Below are positions 26,365-33,806 of a DNA stretch of 38,041 nt, piece by piece (the stretch's first letter is position 1; each line of letters opens with the position of its first letter). The stretch is taken from positions 1-38,041 of the forward strand of contig JBNJEU010000013.1 of NCBI GenBank assembly GCA_051746205.1. Reading direction: 5' to 3'. Under the pieces are notes generated by a model. That model was not told the origin of the DNA. It did not search any database and was given only the letters and a program-made list of their open reading frames with translations. Source of the DNA: Thiohalospira sp051746205 (GTDB lineage: Bacteria; Pseudomonadota; Gammaproteobacteria; Thiohalospirales; Thiohalospiraceae). A program made the translations under genes and the position numbers.

Positions 26365-26754
26365 CTAGTCCGTGACCACTTCGCGGTCGTCGGCGGACCA
26401 GTTCTCGAAGCCGCCGGCGAGGTTGTAGGTCTCCTTGAAACCCATCTCGTCGAGGACCTTCACGGCCATGGCACTACGGCCGCCGGTGGCGCAGTAGACC
26501 AGCACCGGCCGGTCATAGGCGGTGGAAAGCGTGGGGTTCGGCTTGCGGTAGTCGGGATCCGCCGCCGCCTCGAGGATGCCGCGCGGCACTGCCAGCGCGT
26601 CGCGCAGGTGGCCGGCCTCGTACTCGTAGGGCTCGCGCACGTCGAGGATCAGCAGGTCCGGCTTCTCCTGACGCAGCCGATCCACATCGTCGGCGTTGAC
26701 CTCCTGGATCTGGCTGCGGGCTTCCTGAACGTAATCCATCAGCTTCTTGGCCAT
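26365..26754 (-). CDS. Rhodanese-like sulfurtransferase
   Basis: A 129-residue single-domain rhodanese with LILDVREPYEYEAGHL and the active-site cysteine C88 in VYCATGGRSAMA. A short N-terminal helix precedes the domain, and no signal peptide is seen, so it should be cytoplasmic. A GAGGA ribosome site is upstream of the ATG. The loop sequence CATGGRS is typical of small cytosolic rhodaneses; the sulfur acceptor cannot be inferred. It is the first gene of a minus-strand group with pirin. Confidence 0.92.
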   Translation of the reverse strand: MAKKLMDYVQEARSQIQEVNADDVDRLRQEKPDLLILDVREPYEYEAGHLRDALAVPRGILEAAADPDYRKPNPTLSTAYDRPVLVYCATGGRSAMAVKVLDEMGFKETYNLAGGFENWSADDREVVTD

Positions 26755-26888
26755 GGTGTGGGGCTCCTCGGGTTGCGTGTGTGTTCAATCATTGTCCCGA
26801 TCCTATCATGGTCGGGGGTGGTTGCATCCACATCGTCTCTTGTTGGTCACGACATGCTAGGATCCACAACCCTGCGGTGCCGGGTTCC

Positions 26889-27007
26889 GGCGTGGTGGGG
26901 GTGGGTCCCGTTTTGCCGGCATGCGCGGCGCACCCTTGCGGGGTGCCCTGCGCTGCTCGGTGCGCCACGAAAGGTGCCGGCAAAACGGGACCCACCCCCA
27001 CCACGCC
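26889..27007. repeat. Perfect 33-bp inverted repeat with 53-nt loop
   Basis: Arms 26889-26921 and 26975-27007 are exact reverse complements; the outer end reads GGCGTGGTGG and the inner end TTTTGCCGGCA. The loop contains a further perfect pair, GGCGCACC (26927-26934) and GGTGCGCC (26959-26966), plus a competing hairpin GCACCC (26930-26935)/GGGTGC (26941-26946). There is no T-run, so a simple terminator is unlikely. No target-site duplication was found at the ends. It could be a cruciform, a structured RNA or a miniature mobile element. Confidence 0.85.
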
Positions 27008-27096
27008 TCGTTTTATGGCCGTGCGAGAGTTGAGTCGTTAGGGTGGTGGAGGGGACTGTGATAGAACGAAGGACGCAAGACGTACCGCGGAGGTGA

Positions 27097-27210
27097 GCCG
27101 CCGGGGGGAGGGGTCGTGGCCAGGGGACGCCGGCCGCAGGGATGCGGCCGTCGAGCCTACATGGACGTATTCACGGCGTTCCCCTGGACGCGACCCCTCC
27201 CCCTGGCGGC
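27097..27210. repeat. Imperfect 36-bp inverted repeat with nested hairpin
   Basis: The arm at 27097-27132 and the reverse complement of 27174-27210 agree at 33 of 36 positions with one single-base bulge. Inside is a perfect 8-bp hairpin, CGGCCGCA (27131-27138) and TGCGGCCG (27143-27150), closed by the tetraloop GGGA, which is of GNRA type. The compensated long stem and stable loop suggest a folded RNA or a REP/MITE-like repeat. Copy number in the genome is unknown. Confidence 0.75.
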
Positions 27211-27222
27211 CCCTCGAAGATA

Positions 27223-27243
27223 AAAAGGGGACAATCCCCTTTT
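27223..27243. repeat. GGGGAC-type palindrome, copy 2
   Basis: AAAAGGGGAC (27223-27232), A, then ATCCCCTTTT (27234-27243). It is identical to the copy at 501-521 except for one base near the centre. It lies 12 bp beyond the imperfect inverted repeat and 51 bp before the rlmI start. Confidence 0.75.
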
Positions 27244-27294
27244 AAGGCATTGTAACTTACGGCGTCGAAAAGGCATTTCCCCCTGGAGAGTGTG

Positions 27295-28500
27295 ATGGAC
27301 AGTACCACCGCCCCGCTGCGTCTGAAGAAGAAGGAGGAGCGCCGTCTGCGTGGCGGCCATCTCTGGGTCTTCAGCAATCAGGTGGATACCGCCGCCACGC
27401 CGCTTCAGGACTTCGCGCCGGGACAGCCGGTGATCGTCGAGGCCCACAACGGCAAGCCGCTGGGCAGCGGGTACGTGAATCCCCACTCGCTGATCTGCGC
27501 GCGGCTGGTGAGTCGCGATCCGAAACACGCCCTCGATCGGTCGCTGCTGATCCATCGGCTGAAGGTGGCGCTCTCCCTGCGCGAGCGGTTGTATGACCGC
27601 CCCTTCTACCGGCTGGTCCACGGCGAGGGCGATTTCCTCCCGGGGCTGGTGATCGACCGCTACGGCGACGGGGTGGTGGTGCAGATCGGCACCGCCGGCA
27701 TGGAGGTGGCTCGGGAGGCGCTGGTGGAAGCGCTGGACAAGGAGCTCCGGCCCGCGTGGATCGTCTTTCGCAACGAGGCCGAGGTGCGCGAGCAGGAGGG
27801 GCTGACGCGCTATACCGAGCAGGTGGGCGGCGGCGAGGCGCCGGAGACGGTGGCGGTGGAGGAGAACGGTCTGTCGTTCCGCGCGCCGCTGCTGGAGGGA
27901 CAGAAGACCGGCTGGTTCTACGACCATCGCGACAACCGCGCGCGGCTGGCCGAACGGGTCGCCGGGCTGCGGGTGCTCGATGTCTACAGCTATGTGGGCG
28001 GCTTTGCCGTGGCGGCCGCCGCCGGCGGGGCGCGGGAGGTCTTCGCCGTGGACCGTTCCGCCGCCGCGCTGGACCATCTGCACGCGAATGCGGAGGCGGC
28101 CGGGGTCGAGGATCGGGTCACCGCGCTGGAGGGAGACGCGGTGGACGCCATGAAGGCACTGCGCGAGGAGCGCGAACGCTTCGATGTGGTGATCCTGGAC
28201 CCGCCCGCGTTCATCAAACGGCGCAAGGACATGGAGAGCGGCCTGAACGGGTATCGACGGGTCAACCAGCTGGCGATGCAGTTGCTGAGCCGCGACGGGC
28301 TGTTGATGTCCGCCTCCTGCTCCCATCATCTGGAGGCGGCGCGATTGCAGGAACTGATCCTCGGCCGGGCACGCCATCTGGACCGTGAACTGGCCCTCGT
28401 CGGTCAGGGGCACCAGGGGGCCGATCACCCCGTTCATCCGGCCATCCCGGAAACGGCCTACCTCAAGGCACTGTTTGCCCGCGTTCTGCCGACGCAGTAA
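27295..28500 (+). CDS. rlmI: 23S rRNA m5C methyltransferase RlmI-like
   Basis: A 401-residue class I SAM-dependent methyltransferase. An N-terminal PUA domain (about 1-75, LRLKKKEERRLRGGHLWVFSNQV) is followed by a central domain and the Rossmann fold (VLDVYSYVGGFAVAAAAGGA). DPPAF is at 302-306 and the catalytic cysteine is C342 in MSASCSHHL. In E. coli RlmI modifies C1962 of 23S rRNA; orthology is likely from length and domains. ATG 27295 with a GGAG site is preferred over GTG 27292. It is followed by lgt after 10 bp, so it probably heads an rlmI-lgt-thyA transcript. Confidence 0.88.
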   Translation: MDSTTAPLRLKKKEERRLRGGHLWVFSNQVDTAATPLQDFAPGQPVIVEAHNGKPLGSGYVNPHSLICARLVSRDPKHALDRSLLIHRLKVALSLRERLYDRPFYRLVHGEGDFLPGLVIDRYGDGVVVQIGTAGMEVAREALVEALDKELRPAWIVFRNEAEVREQEGLTRYTEQVGGGEAPETVAVEENGLSFRAPLLEGQKTGWFYDHRDNRARLAERVAGLRVLDVYSYVGGFAVAAAAGGAREVFAVDRSAAALDHLHANAEAAGVEDRVTALEGDAVDAMKALREERERFDVVILDPPAFIKRRKDMESGLNGYRRVNQLAMQLLSRDGLLMSASCSHHLEAARLQELILGRARHLDRELALVGQGHQGADHPVHPAIPETAYLKALFARVLPTQ

Positions 28501-28510
28501 GGAGAGAACC

Positions 28511-29314
28511 ATGCTGGTGCACCCGCAGTTCGACCCCGTTGCCATCGCCCTCGGCCCGGTACAGGTGCACTGGTACGGGCTGATGTATCTCATCGGTTTT
28601 CTCGGGGCGTGGTGGCTGGGGCGCGTACGCGCCGCGCGCCCCGGTTCCGGCTGGCGGCCGGAGGAGCTGGGCGACCTCATCTTCTACGGTGCCGTCGGCG
28701 TCATTATCGGCGGCCGGCTCGGTTATGTGCTCTTCTACGACCCGGCCACCTATCTGGCCGCGCCCCACGAGATCGTCTATCTGTGGCAGGGTGGCATGGC
28801 GTTCCACGGGGGGCTGGTCGGCGCCGTGGTGGCGGTCTGGCTCTATGCCCGGCGCACCGGACGCCACTTCCATCAGGTGATGGATTTCGTCGCCCCGCTG
28901 ACGCCGGTGGGCCTCGGCGCCGGCCGGCTGGGCAACTTCATCAATCAGGAACTCTGGGGACGGACCACCGATGTGCCGTGGGCGATGGTCTTCCCGGCGG
29001 TGGACCTGGAACCGCGCCACCCGTCGCCGCTCTACCAGTTCGCCCTGGAGGGGGTGGTGCTGTTCGCGGTGATCTGGTGGTTCTCGAGTCGGCCGCGTCC
29101 GGCGCTTGCGGTGTCGGGGCTTTTCATTCTGCTCTACGGGAGCTTCCGTTTCTTTGTCGAGTTCTTCCGCCTGCCCGACGCACATCTGGGCTACCTCGCC
29201 TGGGGCTGGTTGACCATGGGGCAGGTGCTGTCGCTGCCGATGATCGTCCTGGGCATCGGCGTTCTGGTCTGGACCTATCGGCGCGGGGGCGTGCCGGGGA
29301 ACAAGGAGGGATAA
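28511..29314 (+). CDS. lgt: Prolipoprotein diacylglyceryl transferase (Lgt)
   Basis: A 267-residue inner-membrane enzyme that transfers diacylglycerol to the lipobox cysteine of prolipoproteins. About seven TM helices are visible. Family motifs include YGLMYLIGFLGAWW near the start, GGMAFHGGLVGA with the essential histidine region, the Lgt signature GLGAGRLGNFINQELWGR, and HPSPLYQ. ATG 28511 follows a GGAGAG site; a longer upstream frame is a shadow of rlmI. It precedes thyA by 5 bp, the same neighbour order as in E. coli. Confidence 0.97.
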   Translation: MLVHPQFDPVAIALGPVQVHWYGLMYLIGFLGAWWLGRVRAARPGSGWRPEELGDLIFYGAVGVIIGGRLGYVLFYDPATYLAAPHEIVYLWQGGMAFHGGLVGAVVAVWLYARRTGRHFHQVMDFVAPLTPVGLGAGRLGNFINQELWGRTTDVPWAMVFPAVDLEPRHPSPLYQFALEGVVLFAVIWWFSSRPRPALAVSGLFILLYGSFRFFVEFFRLPDAHLGYLAWGWLTMGQVLSLPMIVLGIGVLVWTYRRGGVPGNKEG

Positions 29315-29319
29315 AATCC

Positions 29320-30114
29320 ATGCAGCCCTATCTGGAACTGCTGCGCGAGGTGCTCGAGCACGGCACCGAAAAGCACGATCGCACCGGTACCGGTACGCGC
29401 AGCGTCTTCGGCCGGCAGATGCGCTTCGATCTGGCGGAAGGCTTCCCGCTGGTGACTACCAAGCGGGTCCATACGCGTTCCATCTTCCATGAACTGCTCT
29501 GGTTCCTGACCGGCGATACCAACATCGCCTACCTCCACGAGAACGGCGTGACCATCTGGGACGAGTGGGCCGACGAGAACGGCGATCTCGGTCCGATCTA
29601 TGGCCACCAGTGGCGTTCGTGGCCGCGACCCGACGGCGGCACCATCGACCAGATCCGGGATGTGGTCGAACAGATCCGCACCAATCCCGACTCCCGGCGG
29701 CTCATCGTCTCGGCCTGGAATCCGGCGGAGGTGGAGCGCATGGCGTTGCCGCCGTGCCACACCCTGTTCCAGTTCTACGTCACCGACGGGCGGCTCTCCT
29801 GCCAGCTCTACCAGCGTTCCGGCGACCTGTTCCTCGGGGTGCCGTTCAACATCGCCTCCTACGCCTTGCTGACCCACATGGTGGCGCAGGTTACGGGGCT
29901 GGAACCGGGCGAGTTCGTCCACACCCTGGGCGACGCCCACCTCTACCTGAACCACATCGAGCAGGCCGAGACCCAGCTGGCGCGGACTCCCTATCCGAAA
30001 CCCCGCCTGCGGTTGAACCCCGCAGTGAACGATCTCTTCGCCTTCCGCTACGAGGACATTGAACTGGTGGATTACCTGCACCATCCCGCCATCAGGGCGC
30101 CGGTGGCGGTCTGA
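29320..30114 (+). CDS. thyA: Thymidylate synthase
   Basis: A 264-residue enzyme, exactly the E. coli length, that methylates dUMP to dTMP with methylene-tetrahydrofolate. The nucleophile is C146 in LPPCHTLFQFYV. The dUMP-binding RTGTGT loop, SRRLIVSAWNP and YQRSGDLFLGVPFNIASYA are intact. GGAGGG precedes the ATG within the end of lgt. Dihydrofolate produced here is recycled by folA, encoded about 1.9 kb downstream on the same strand with the stator genes in between. Confidence 0.98.
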   Translation: MQPYLELLREVLEHGTEKHDRTGTGTRSVFGRQMRFDLAEGFPLVTTKRVHTRSIFHELLWFLTGDTNIAYLHENGVTIWDEWADENGDLGPIYGHQWRSWPRPDGGTIDQIRDVVEQIRTNPDSRRLIVSAWNPAEVERMALPPCHTLFQFYVTDGRLSCQLYQRSGDLFLGVPFNIASYALLTHMVAQVTGLEPGEFVHTLGDAHLYLNHIEQAETQLARTPYPKPRLRLNPAVNDLFAFRYEDIELVDYLHHPAIRAPVAV

Positions 30115-30155
30115 GGGAGAGGAATGTAGTCCGGTCGCAAAGGACGTGCTAGCGT

Positions 30156-30181
30156 TAAGGAAATAATGACAGTGCCGGGGA
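30156..30181 (+). promoter_or_regulatory. Possible sigma28 (FliA) promoter for motAB
   Basis: TAAGGAAA (30156-30163), a 10-base spacer and GCCGGGGA (30174-30181) resemble the flagellar sigma28 pattern TAAA...GCCGATAA, with a spacer one base shorter than usual. It lies about 50 bases before the motA start. A hairpin (CGGGGA 30176-30181, TCCCCG 30187-30192) overlaps it. The call rests on consensus only. Confidence 0.35.
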
Positions 30182-30230
30182 GCTGTTCCCCGAATGAACA
30201 AGCTGGAGACAACCGGCTGGAGAACGGCCC

Positions 30231-31076
30231 ATGAATTTTACCACCCTGATCGGCATGCTTGGCGGCCTCCTGCTGCTGGGTTCGGCAATCTACCTGACAG
30301 CCGAGGACATCACCGCCTTCATCAATCTGCCGGGGCTGTCCATCGTCATCGGCGGGACACTGGCGGCAGCGCTGATCAGTTATCCCTTCAAGGAAGTGGT
30401 CCGGATCTTCCACGTCCTCTACATCGTCATGCGCAACGAGAAGCTCTACACGCGTGACGACATGGAAGAGATCGTGGAAGTTTCGCGACTCTGGTTCGGT
30501 GGCGACATCCTTGCCACCGAGGAAGAGATGGAGACGATCAAGAATCCCTTCCTGCGCACCGGCATCCAGTTGCTGGTGGACCGAGCGCCACCGGAGGACG
30601 TGCAGGAACTGCTGGAGTGGCGCATCGAGCAGCTACGGGCCAAGGAGACCGCCGAGGCGTCGCTGTTCCGCAGCCTCGCGATGTATGCCCCGGCGTTCGG
30701 CATGCTCGGGACCCTCATCGGTCTGGTGAACATGCTCGAGGGGATGAGCGGCGGCGACATCGCCTACATCGGCCAGGGCATGGCGGTGGCGCTGCTGACC
30801 ACCTTCTACGGGATCCTCATGGCCAACCTCCTGTTCAAGCCCATCGCCATCAAGTTCGAGCGGCGAACCGAGCACCGGGTCATGGTGATGCACCTGGTGA
30901 TGGAGGGGATCTCGCTCATCGCCCAGAAGCGCAGCCCGGCCTTCGTCAAGGCGTACCTGGAGAGCTTCGTCGCCCAGTACGAGGACGAACTGCGTCAGGA
31001 GAACATCCAGAAGGCGCTCAGGAACGCTCGTGAACAGGCTGCCTCCAGCGCCGAGCGGAAAGAGGGTGAAAGCTGA
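30231..31076 (+). CDS. MotA/PomA-type flagellar stator protein
   Basis: A 281-residue membrane protein with four TM helices (about 3-22, 32-52, 150-170 and 180-203) and a large cytoplasmic loop between the second and third. The conserved proline is P154 in MYAPAFGMLGTLIGLVNML, a pattern close to PomA/MotA stators. The C-terminal tail is long and charged. It forms the ion channel with the MotB-type protein encoded next; its TGA overlaps that ATG. No other flagellar genes are in the window, so a gliding or swarming stator role is also possible. Proton or sodium coupling cannot be told from sequence. Confidence 0.9.
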   Translation: MNFTTLIGMLGGLLLLGSAIYLTAEDITAFINLPGLSIVIGGTLAAALISYPFKEVVRIFHVLYIVMRNEKLYTRDDMEEIVEVSRLWFGGDILATEEEMETIKNPFLRTGIQLLVDRAPPEDVQELLEWRIEQLRAKETAEASLFRSLAMYAPAFGMLGTLIGLVNMLEGMSGGDIAYIGQGMAVALLTTFYGILMANLLFKPIAIKFERRTEHRVMVMHLVMEGISLIAQKRSPAFVKAYLESFVAQYEDELRQENIQKALRNAREQAASSAERKEGES

Positions 31077-31993
31077 TGGCGGACCGCCCCGGCAGTGGCT
31101 CTCTTGCCGACATGATCGGCGAGGGTGGCGGTGGCGAGAAGCGGCAGAGCGGCGGGCCCGGGCAGTTCCCGCCGCCTTCCGAAGAGGGAACGCGAAAACC
31201 CCGTCGGCGCAACGGCCCCAATCTGACGACGGGCAACAACAATTCCGAAGACGACAATGCCTGGATGCAGACTTATCTGGACGTCATCACCCTGATGCTG
31301 ACGTTGTTCGTGATGCTTCTGGCCCTGGCGGAGTTCGACCCGACCGGATACCAGGACTTCACCGAGGCCATGGAAGGGGCCGTGAACCGAGACGCCATAC
31401 CGACGCCGCCGCCGGTGGGCGAGTTCGTCGGCGACAAACCCGGGGCCATCGTCGGCGATTACACCCCCGAGGCTCCCGATGCACCGGAAGCGCCGGTGGA
31501 GGAAGAGGACAATACGCCCTCCGAGGACGAGATCGAACAGGCGCGGGAATTCCTGCGGGACCTTCGTGAGGCAGGGCTGCTGGAGCAGGTGGACGTCTCC
31601 TTCACCGATGGTCGCATCACCGTCGAGCTCGATGACCAGTTGATGTTCCCCAGCGGTGGTGCCCGATTGCTGGAGGGCGGGCAGGAACTGCTGGAGATCC
31701 TGACCCCGATCCTCCAGGCCACCGGCCGTTACATCTCCGTCGAGGGGCATACCGATAATGTACCGATCCGCAGCGATCGGTTCCTGTCCAACTGGGACCT
31801 GTCGGCGACCCGCGCCTCCGAGGTGGTGCGCTACTTCGAGAGCCAGGGCATCGACCCGGTCCAGATGCGCGCCGTGGGGTATGGCGACACGCGCCCCATC
31901 GCCAGCAACGATACTTCCGAAGGGCGAGCCCGGAACCGGCGGGTGGAGGTGAATCTGAGGACCGAGCAGATCCGCCCGCCGGAACAGCGTTAG
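31076..31993 (+). CDS. MotB/PomB-type stator protein with OmpA domain
   Basis: A 305-residue protein. The first ~62 residues are a Gly/Pro-rich cytoplasmic tail, longer than usual. One TM helix follows with the ion-carrying aspartate D69 in WMQTYLDVITLMLTLFVM. An acidic, Pro-rich periplasmic linker (about 105-145) leads to an OmpA peptidoglycan-binding domain (ISVEGHTDNVPI, NWDLSATRASEVVRYF, GYGDTRPIASN, GRARNRRVEV). It anchors the stator to the cell wall. It is coupled to the MotA-type gene by a TGATG overlap. Confidence 0.92.
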   Translation: MADRPGSGSLADMIGEGGGGEKRQSGGPGQFPPPSEEGTRKPRRRNGPNLTTGNNNSEDDNAWMQTYLDVITLMLTLFVMLLALAEFDPTGYQDFTEAMEGAVNRDAIPTPPPVGEFVGDKPGAIVGDYTPEAPDAPEAPVEEEDNTPSEDEIEQAREFLRDLREAGLLEQVDVSFTDGRITVELDDQLMFPSGGARLLEGGQELLEILTPILQATGRYISVEGHTDNVPIRSDRFLSNWDLSATRASEVVRYFESQGIDPVQMRAVGYGDTRPIASNDTSEGRARNRRVEVNLRTEQIRPPEQR

Positions 31994-32005
31994 AGGAGTG
32001 AACCC

Positions 32006-32029
32006 ATGCAAAGACGAGAAACGATATGA
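32006..32029 (+). CDS. Seven-codon leader ORF coupled to folA
   Basis: ATG 32006 encodes MQRRETI and ends at TGA 32027-32029, which overlaps the folA start (ATGA). A good GAGGAG ribosome site lies at 31993-31998, while folA itself has only weak purine sequence before it. This geometry suggests that ribosomes load at the leader and re-initiate on folA. The ORF is too short to judge by codon usage. Confidence 0.45.
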   Translation: MQRRETI

Positions 32030-32535
32030 CAGCGGTGGCCCTGATCTGGGCGATGGCGGAGAACAACGTCATCGGTCAGGACAACGCGATGCCGTGGCAT
32101 CTGCCTGCGGACATGCGCTGGTTCCGCGATCACACCCTTGGACGGCCAGTGATCATGGGGCGCAAGACCTTTCACTCCCTCGGTGATCGGCCGCTTCCGG
32201 GGCGCACCAATATCGTCATCTCCCGCGATACTTCCTACCGGCCCGAAGGGGTGACCGTGGCTGCCTCGCCGGGGCTGGCCCTGGCCGCCGTGGAGAATGA
32301 AGCGGACTGGGCGATGGTCATCGGCGGGGCGCAGCTTTACGCGGCCTTCCTGCCGATGGCCAGTCGCCTGATCGTGACCCGGATCCATGTCGAGATCGAG
32401 GGGGACGCCCACTTCCCCCGCGTGGACTGGCGCTACTGGGAACGCGTGGAACAGCGCGAACATCCCGCCGACGATGAGAACCCGTACGCCATGAGCTTCG
32501 AGGTGTACGACTACCACGTTCCGAAGCGGCGCTAG
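32026..32535 (+). CDS. folA: Dihydrofolate reductase
   Basis: A 169-residue cytoplasmic enzyme reducing dihydrofolate with NADPH. The active-site acid is D29 in MPWHLPADMRWF, with GRPVIMGRKTFHSLG, PLPGRTNIVISRD and the VIGGAQLYAAFLP cofactor segment intact. Length is normal for chromosomal enzymes. In many gammaproteobacteria folA closes the surA-apaH region; here it is on the opposite strand to apaH, ending 3 bp from the apaH stop. It completes the thymidylate cycle with thyA. Confidence 0.97.
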   Translation: MTAVALIWAMAENNVIGQDNAMPWHLPADMRWFRDHTLGRPVIMGRKTFHSLGDRPLPGRTNIVISRDTSYRPEGVTVAASPGLALAAVENEADWAMVIGGAQLYAAFLPMASRLIVTRIHVEIEGDAHFPRVDWRYWERVEQREHPADDENPYAMSFEVYDYHVPKRR

Positions 32536-32538
32536 CCC

Positions 32539-33381
32539 TTAGCCCGGTTCCCGGAAGCCGGGGCAGGGAACGCGGGTGATCGCCGCATCCCCGCCGCGTG
32601 GACCGTCCAGGCGCAGGGCGATCATCTCGCCTCCCCAGAGGCAGCCGCTGTCCAGGCAGATGGTGTCCGCTTCCCGGTGCAGGCCGAGGGTCGACCAGTG
32701 GCCGAAGACGATGGACTGGCCACGGCTGGCACGTTCGGGGTGGTTGTACCACGGCAGGCAGTCATCCGGCTGGGTGCCGGGCGCGCCGTTGGGCTTCAGT
32801 GCCAGGCTGCCGTCCGTGCGGACGTAACGCATCCGGGTGAAGGCATTGACGATGTAGCGCAGCCGGTCCCAGCCCGCGAGATCGTCATACCACCGTTTGG
32901 GTTTGCCGCCAAACATCTCGGTGAGGAAGGCAGCGGGATCCGGCCCGGCAAGGACCGCCTCCACCTCGTGGGCGCGTTCCCGGGCGGTGGCCACGTCCCA
33001 CTGTGGCGGCAGACCGGCGTGGACCAGCGTCCAGTCCAGGTCCGGATCGTGGTGGATCAGAGGCTGGTGGCGCAGCCAGTCGATGAGTTCGTCGCGGTCA
33101 GAGGCCTCCAGAATCGGTGCCAGGGTGTCGCTGGGGCGGAACTCGCGGCCGATGTCGTGGGCCACCGCCAGCAGATGGAGGTCGTGGTTGCCGAGTACGG
33201 TGGTCGCCGCTGTCCCGAGTTCCCGCACCAGACGCAGGGCGCCGACGGAGTCGGGCCCCCGATTGACCAGATCGCCGGCGAACCAGACCCGGTCGGCGGC
33301 CGGGTCGAAGGCGAGTGCGTCCAGCAGACGGCGCAGTTCATCGGTGCACCCCTGGATGTCGCCGATGGCGTAATGGGCCAT
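32539..33381 (-). CDS. apaH: Symmetrical bis(5'-nucleosyl)-tetraphosphatase ApaH
   Basis: A 280-residue metallophosphatase that cleaves Ap4A to two ADP and can remove Np4 caps from RNA. The phosphoesterase motifs are GDIQGCTDEL, GDLVNRGPDS and GNHDLHLL, followed by HAGLPPQWD, NAFTRMRY and FGHWSTLG, all close to E. coli ApaH. It follows apaG by 12 bp on the minus strand, as in the classical operon. It is convergent with folA. Confidence 0.97.
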   Translation of the reverse strand: MAHYAIGDIQGCTDELRRLLDALAFDPAADRVWFAGDLVNRGPDSVGALRLVRELGTAATTVLGNHDLHLLAVAHDIGREFRPSDTLAPILEASDRDELIDWLRHQPLIHHDPDLDWTLVHAGLPPQWDVATARERAHEVEAVLAGPDPAAFLTEMFGGKPKRWYDDLAGWDRLRYIVNAFTRMRYVRTDGSLALKPNGAPGTQPDDCLPWYNHPERASRGQSIVFGHWSTLGLHREADTICLDSGCLWGGEMIALRLDGPRGGDAAITRVPCPGFREPG

Positions 33382-33393
33382 GGGTCGTCCGAC

Positions 33394-33786
33394 CTAGTGC
33401 AGGGTGTTGGGGATGGCCAGCCCGAAGGGCGGGATCTCGGCGTCGAAGGGGTGGCCGTCGTCGGCGACCAGGGTGTAGGTGCCGTGCATGCTGCCCACGG
33501 CCGTGCGCAGCACCGTGCCGCTGGTGTACTGGTACGACTCGCCCGGCTCCAGGCGCGGTTTCTCGCCGACCACGCCTTCGCCCACCACCTCCTGGACCTG
33601 GCCGTCGGCGTCGGTGATGAACCAGTGGCGCGACTGGAGCTGGGCCGGAACGGCGCCGGTGTTCTCGATGGTGATGGTGTAGGAGAAGACGTGGCGCTCG
33701 TTGTCCGGATCGGACTGCTCCGGGATGTACTGGGTCTGTACGGAGACATTGATGTCGTAGCGGTCGCTGTCGTAGCTCGTCGTCAT
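33394..33786 (-). CDS. apaG: ApaG/DUF525 protein
   Basis: A 130-residue, all-beta protein with the ApaG core: INVSVQTQYIPEQSDPDNERHVFSYTI, SRHWFITDADGQVQEV and GEGVVGEKPRLEPGESYQYTSG. The fold binds divalent metal or phosphate ligands in solved homologues, but the cellular role is not firmly known. ATG at 33784-33786 gives the usual length; a longer upstream frame overlaps the metalloprotein gene and is rejected. It lies immediately upstream of apaH. Confidence 0.95.
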   Translation of the reverse strand: MTTSYDSDRYDINVSVQTQYIPEQSDPDNERHVFSYTITIENTGAVPAQLQSRHWFITDADGQVQEVVGEGVVGEKPRLEPGESYQYTSGTVLRTAVGSMHGTYTLVADDGHPFDAEIPPFGLAIPNTLH

Positions 33787-33806
33787 GGTTTTCGTTCGGC
33801 TCCCGG

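Larger units (their letters stand above)
26755..27291. other. Repeat-rich divergent intergenic region
   Basis: 537 bp between the divergent rhodanese and rlmI genes with no supportable coding sequence. It carries three palindromic elements listed separately: 26889-27007, 27097-27210 and 27223-27243. The ends nearest the genes must hold their promoters, but no clear -35/-10 pair was identified. Open frames across it run through the palindromes and look accidental. Confidence 0.7.

Noticed and set aside
26781..27041. 86-residue ORF in the divergent gap
   Set aside because: It runs through both arms of the perfect inverted repeat and has no ribosome site.
30231..31993. TolQ/ExbB-type energiser instead of a stator pair
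   Set aside because: The MotA-type protein has the large cytoplasmic loop and PAFG motif, and the partner has the MotB aspartate helix plus an OmpA domain.
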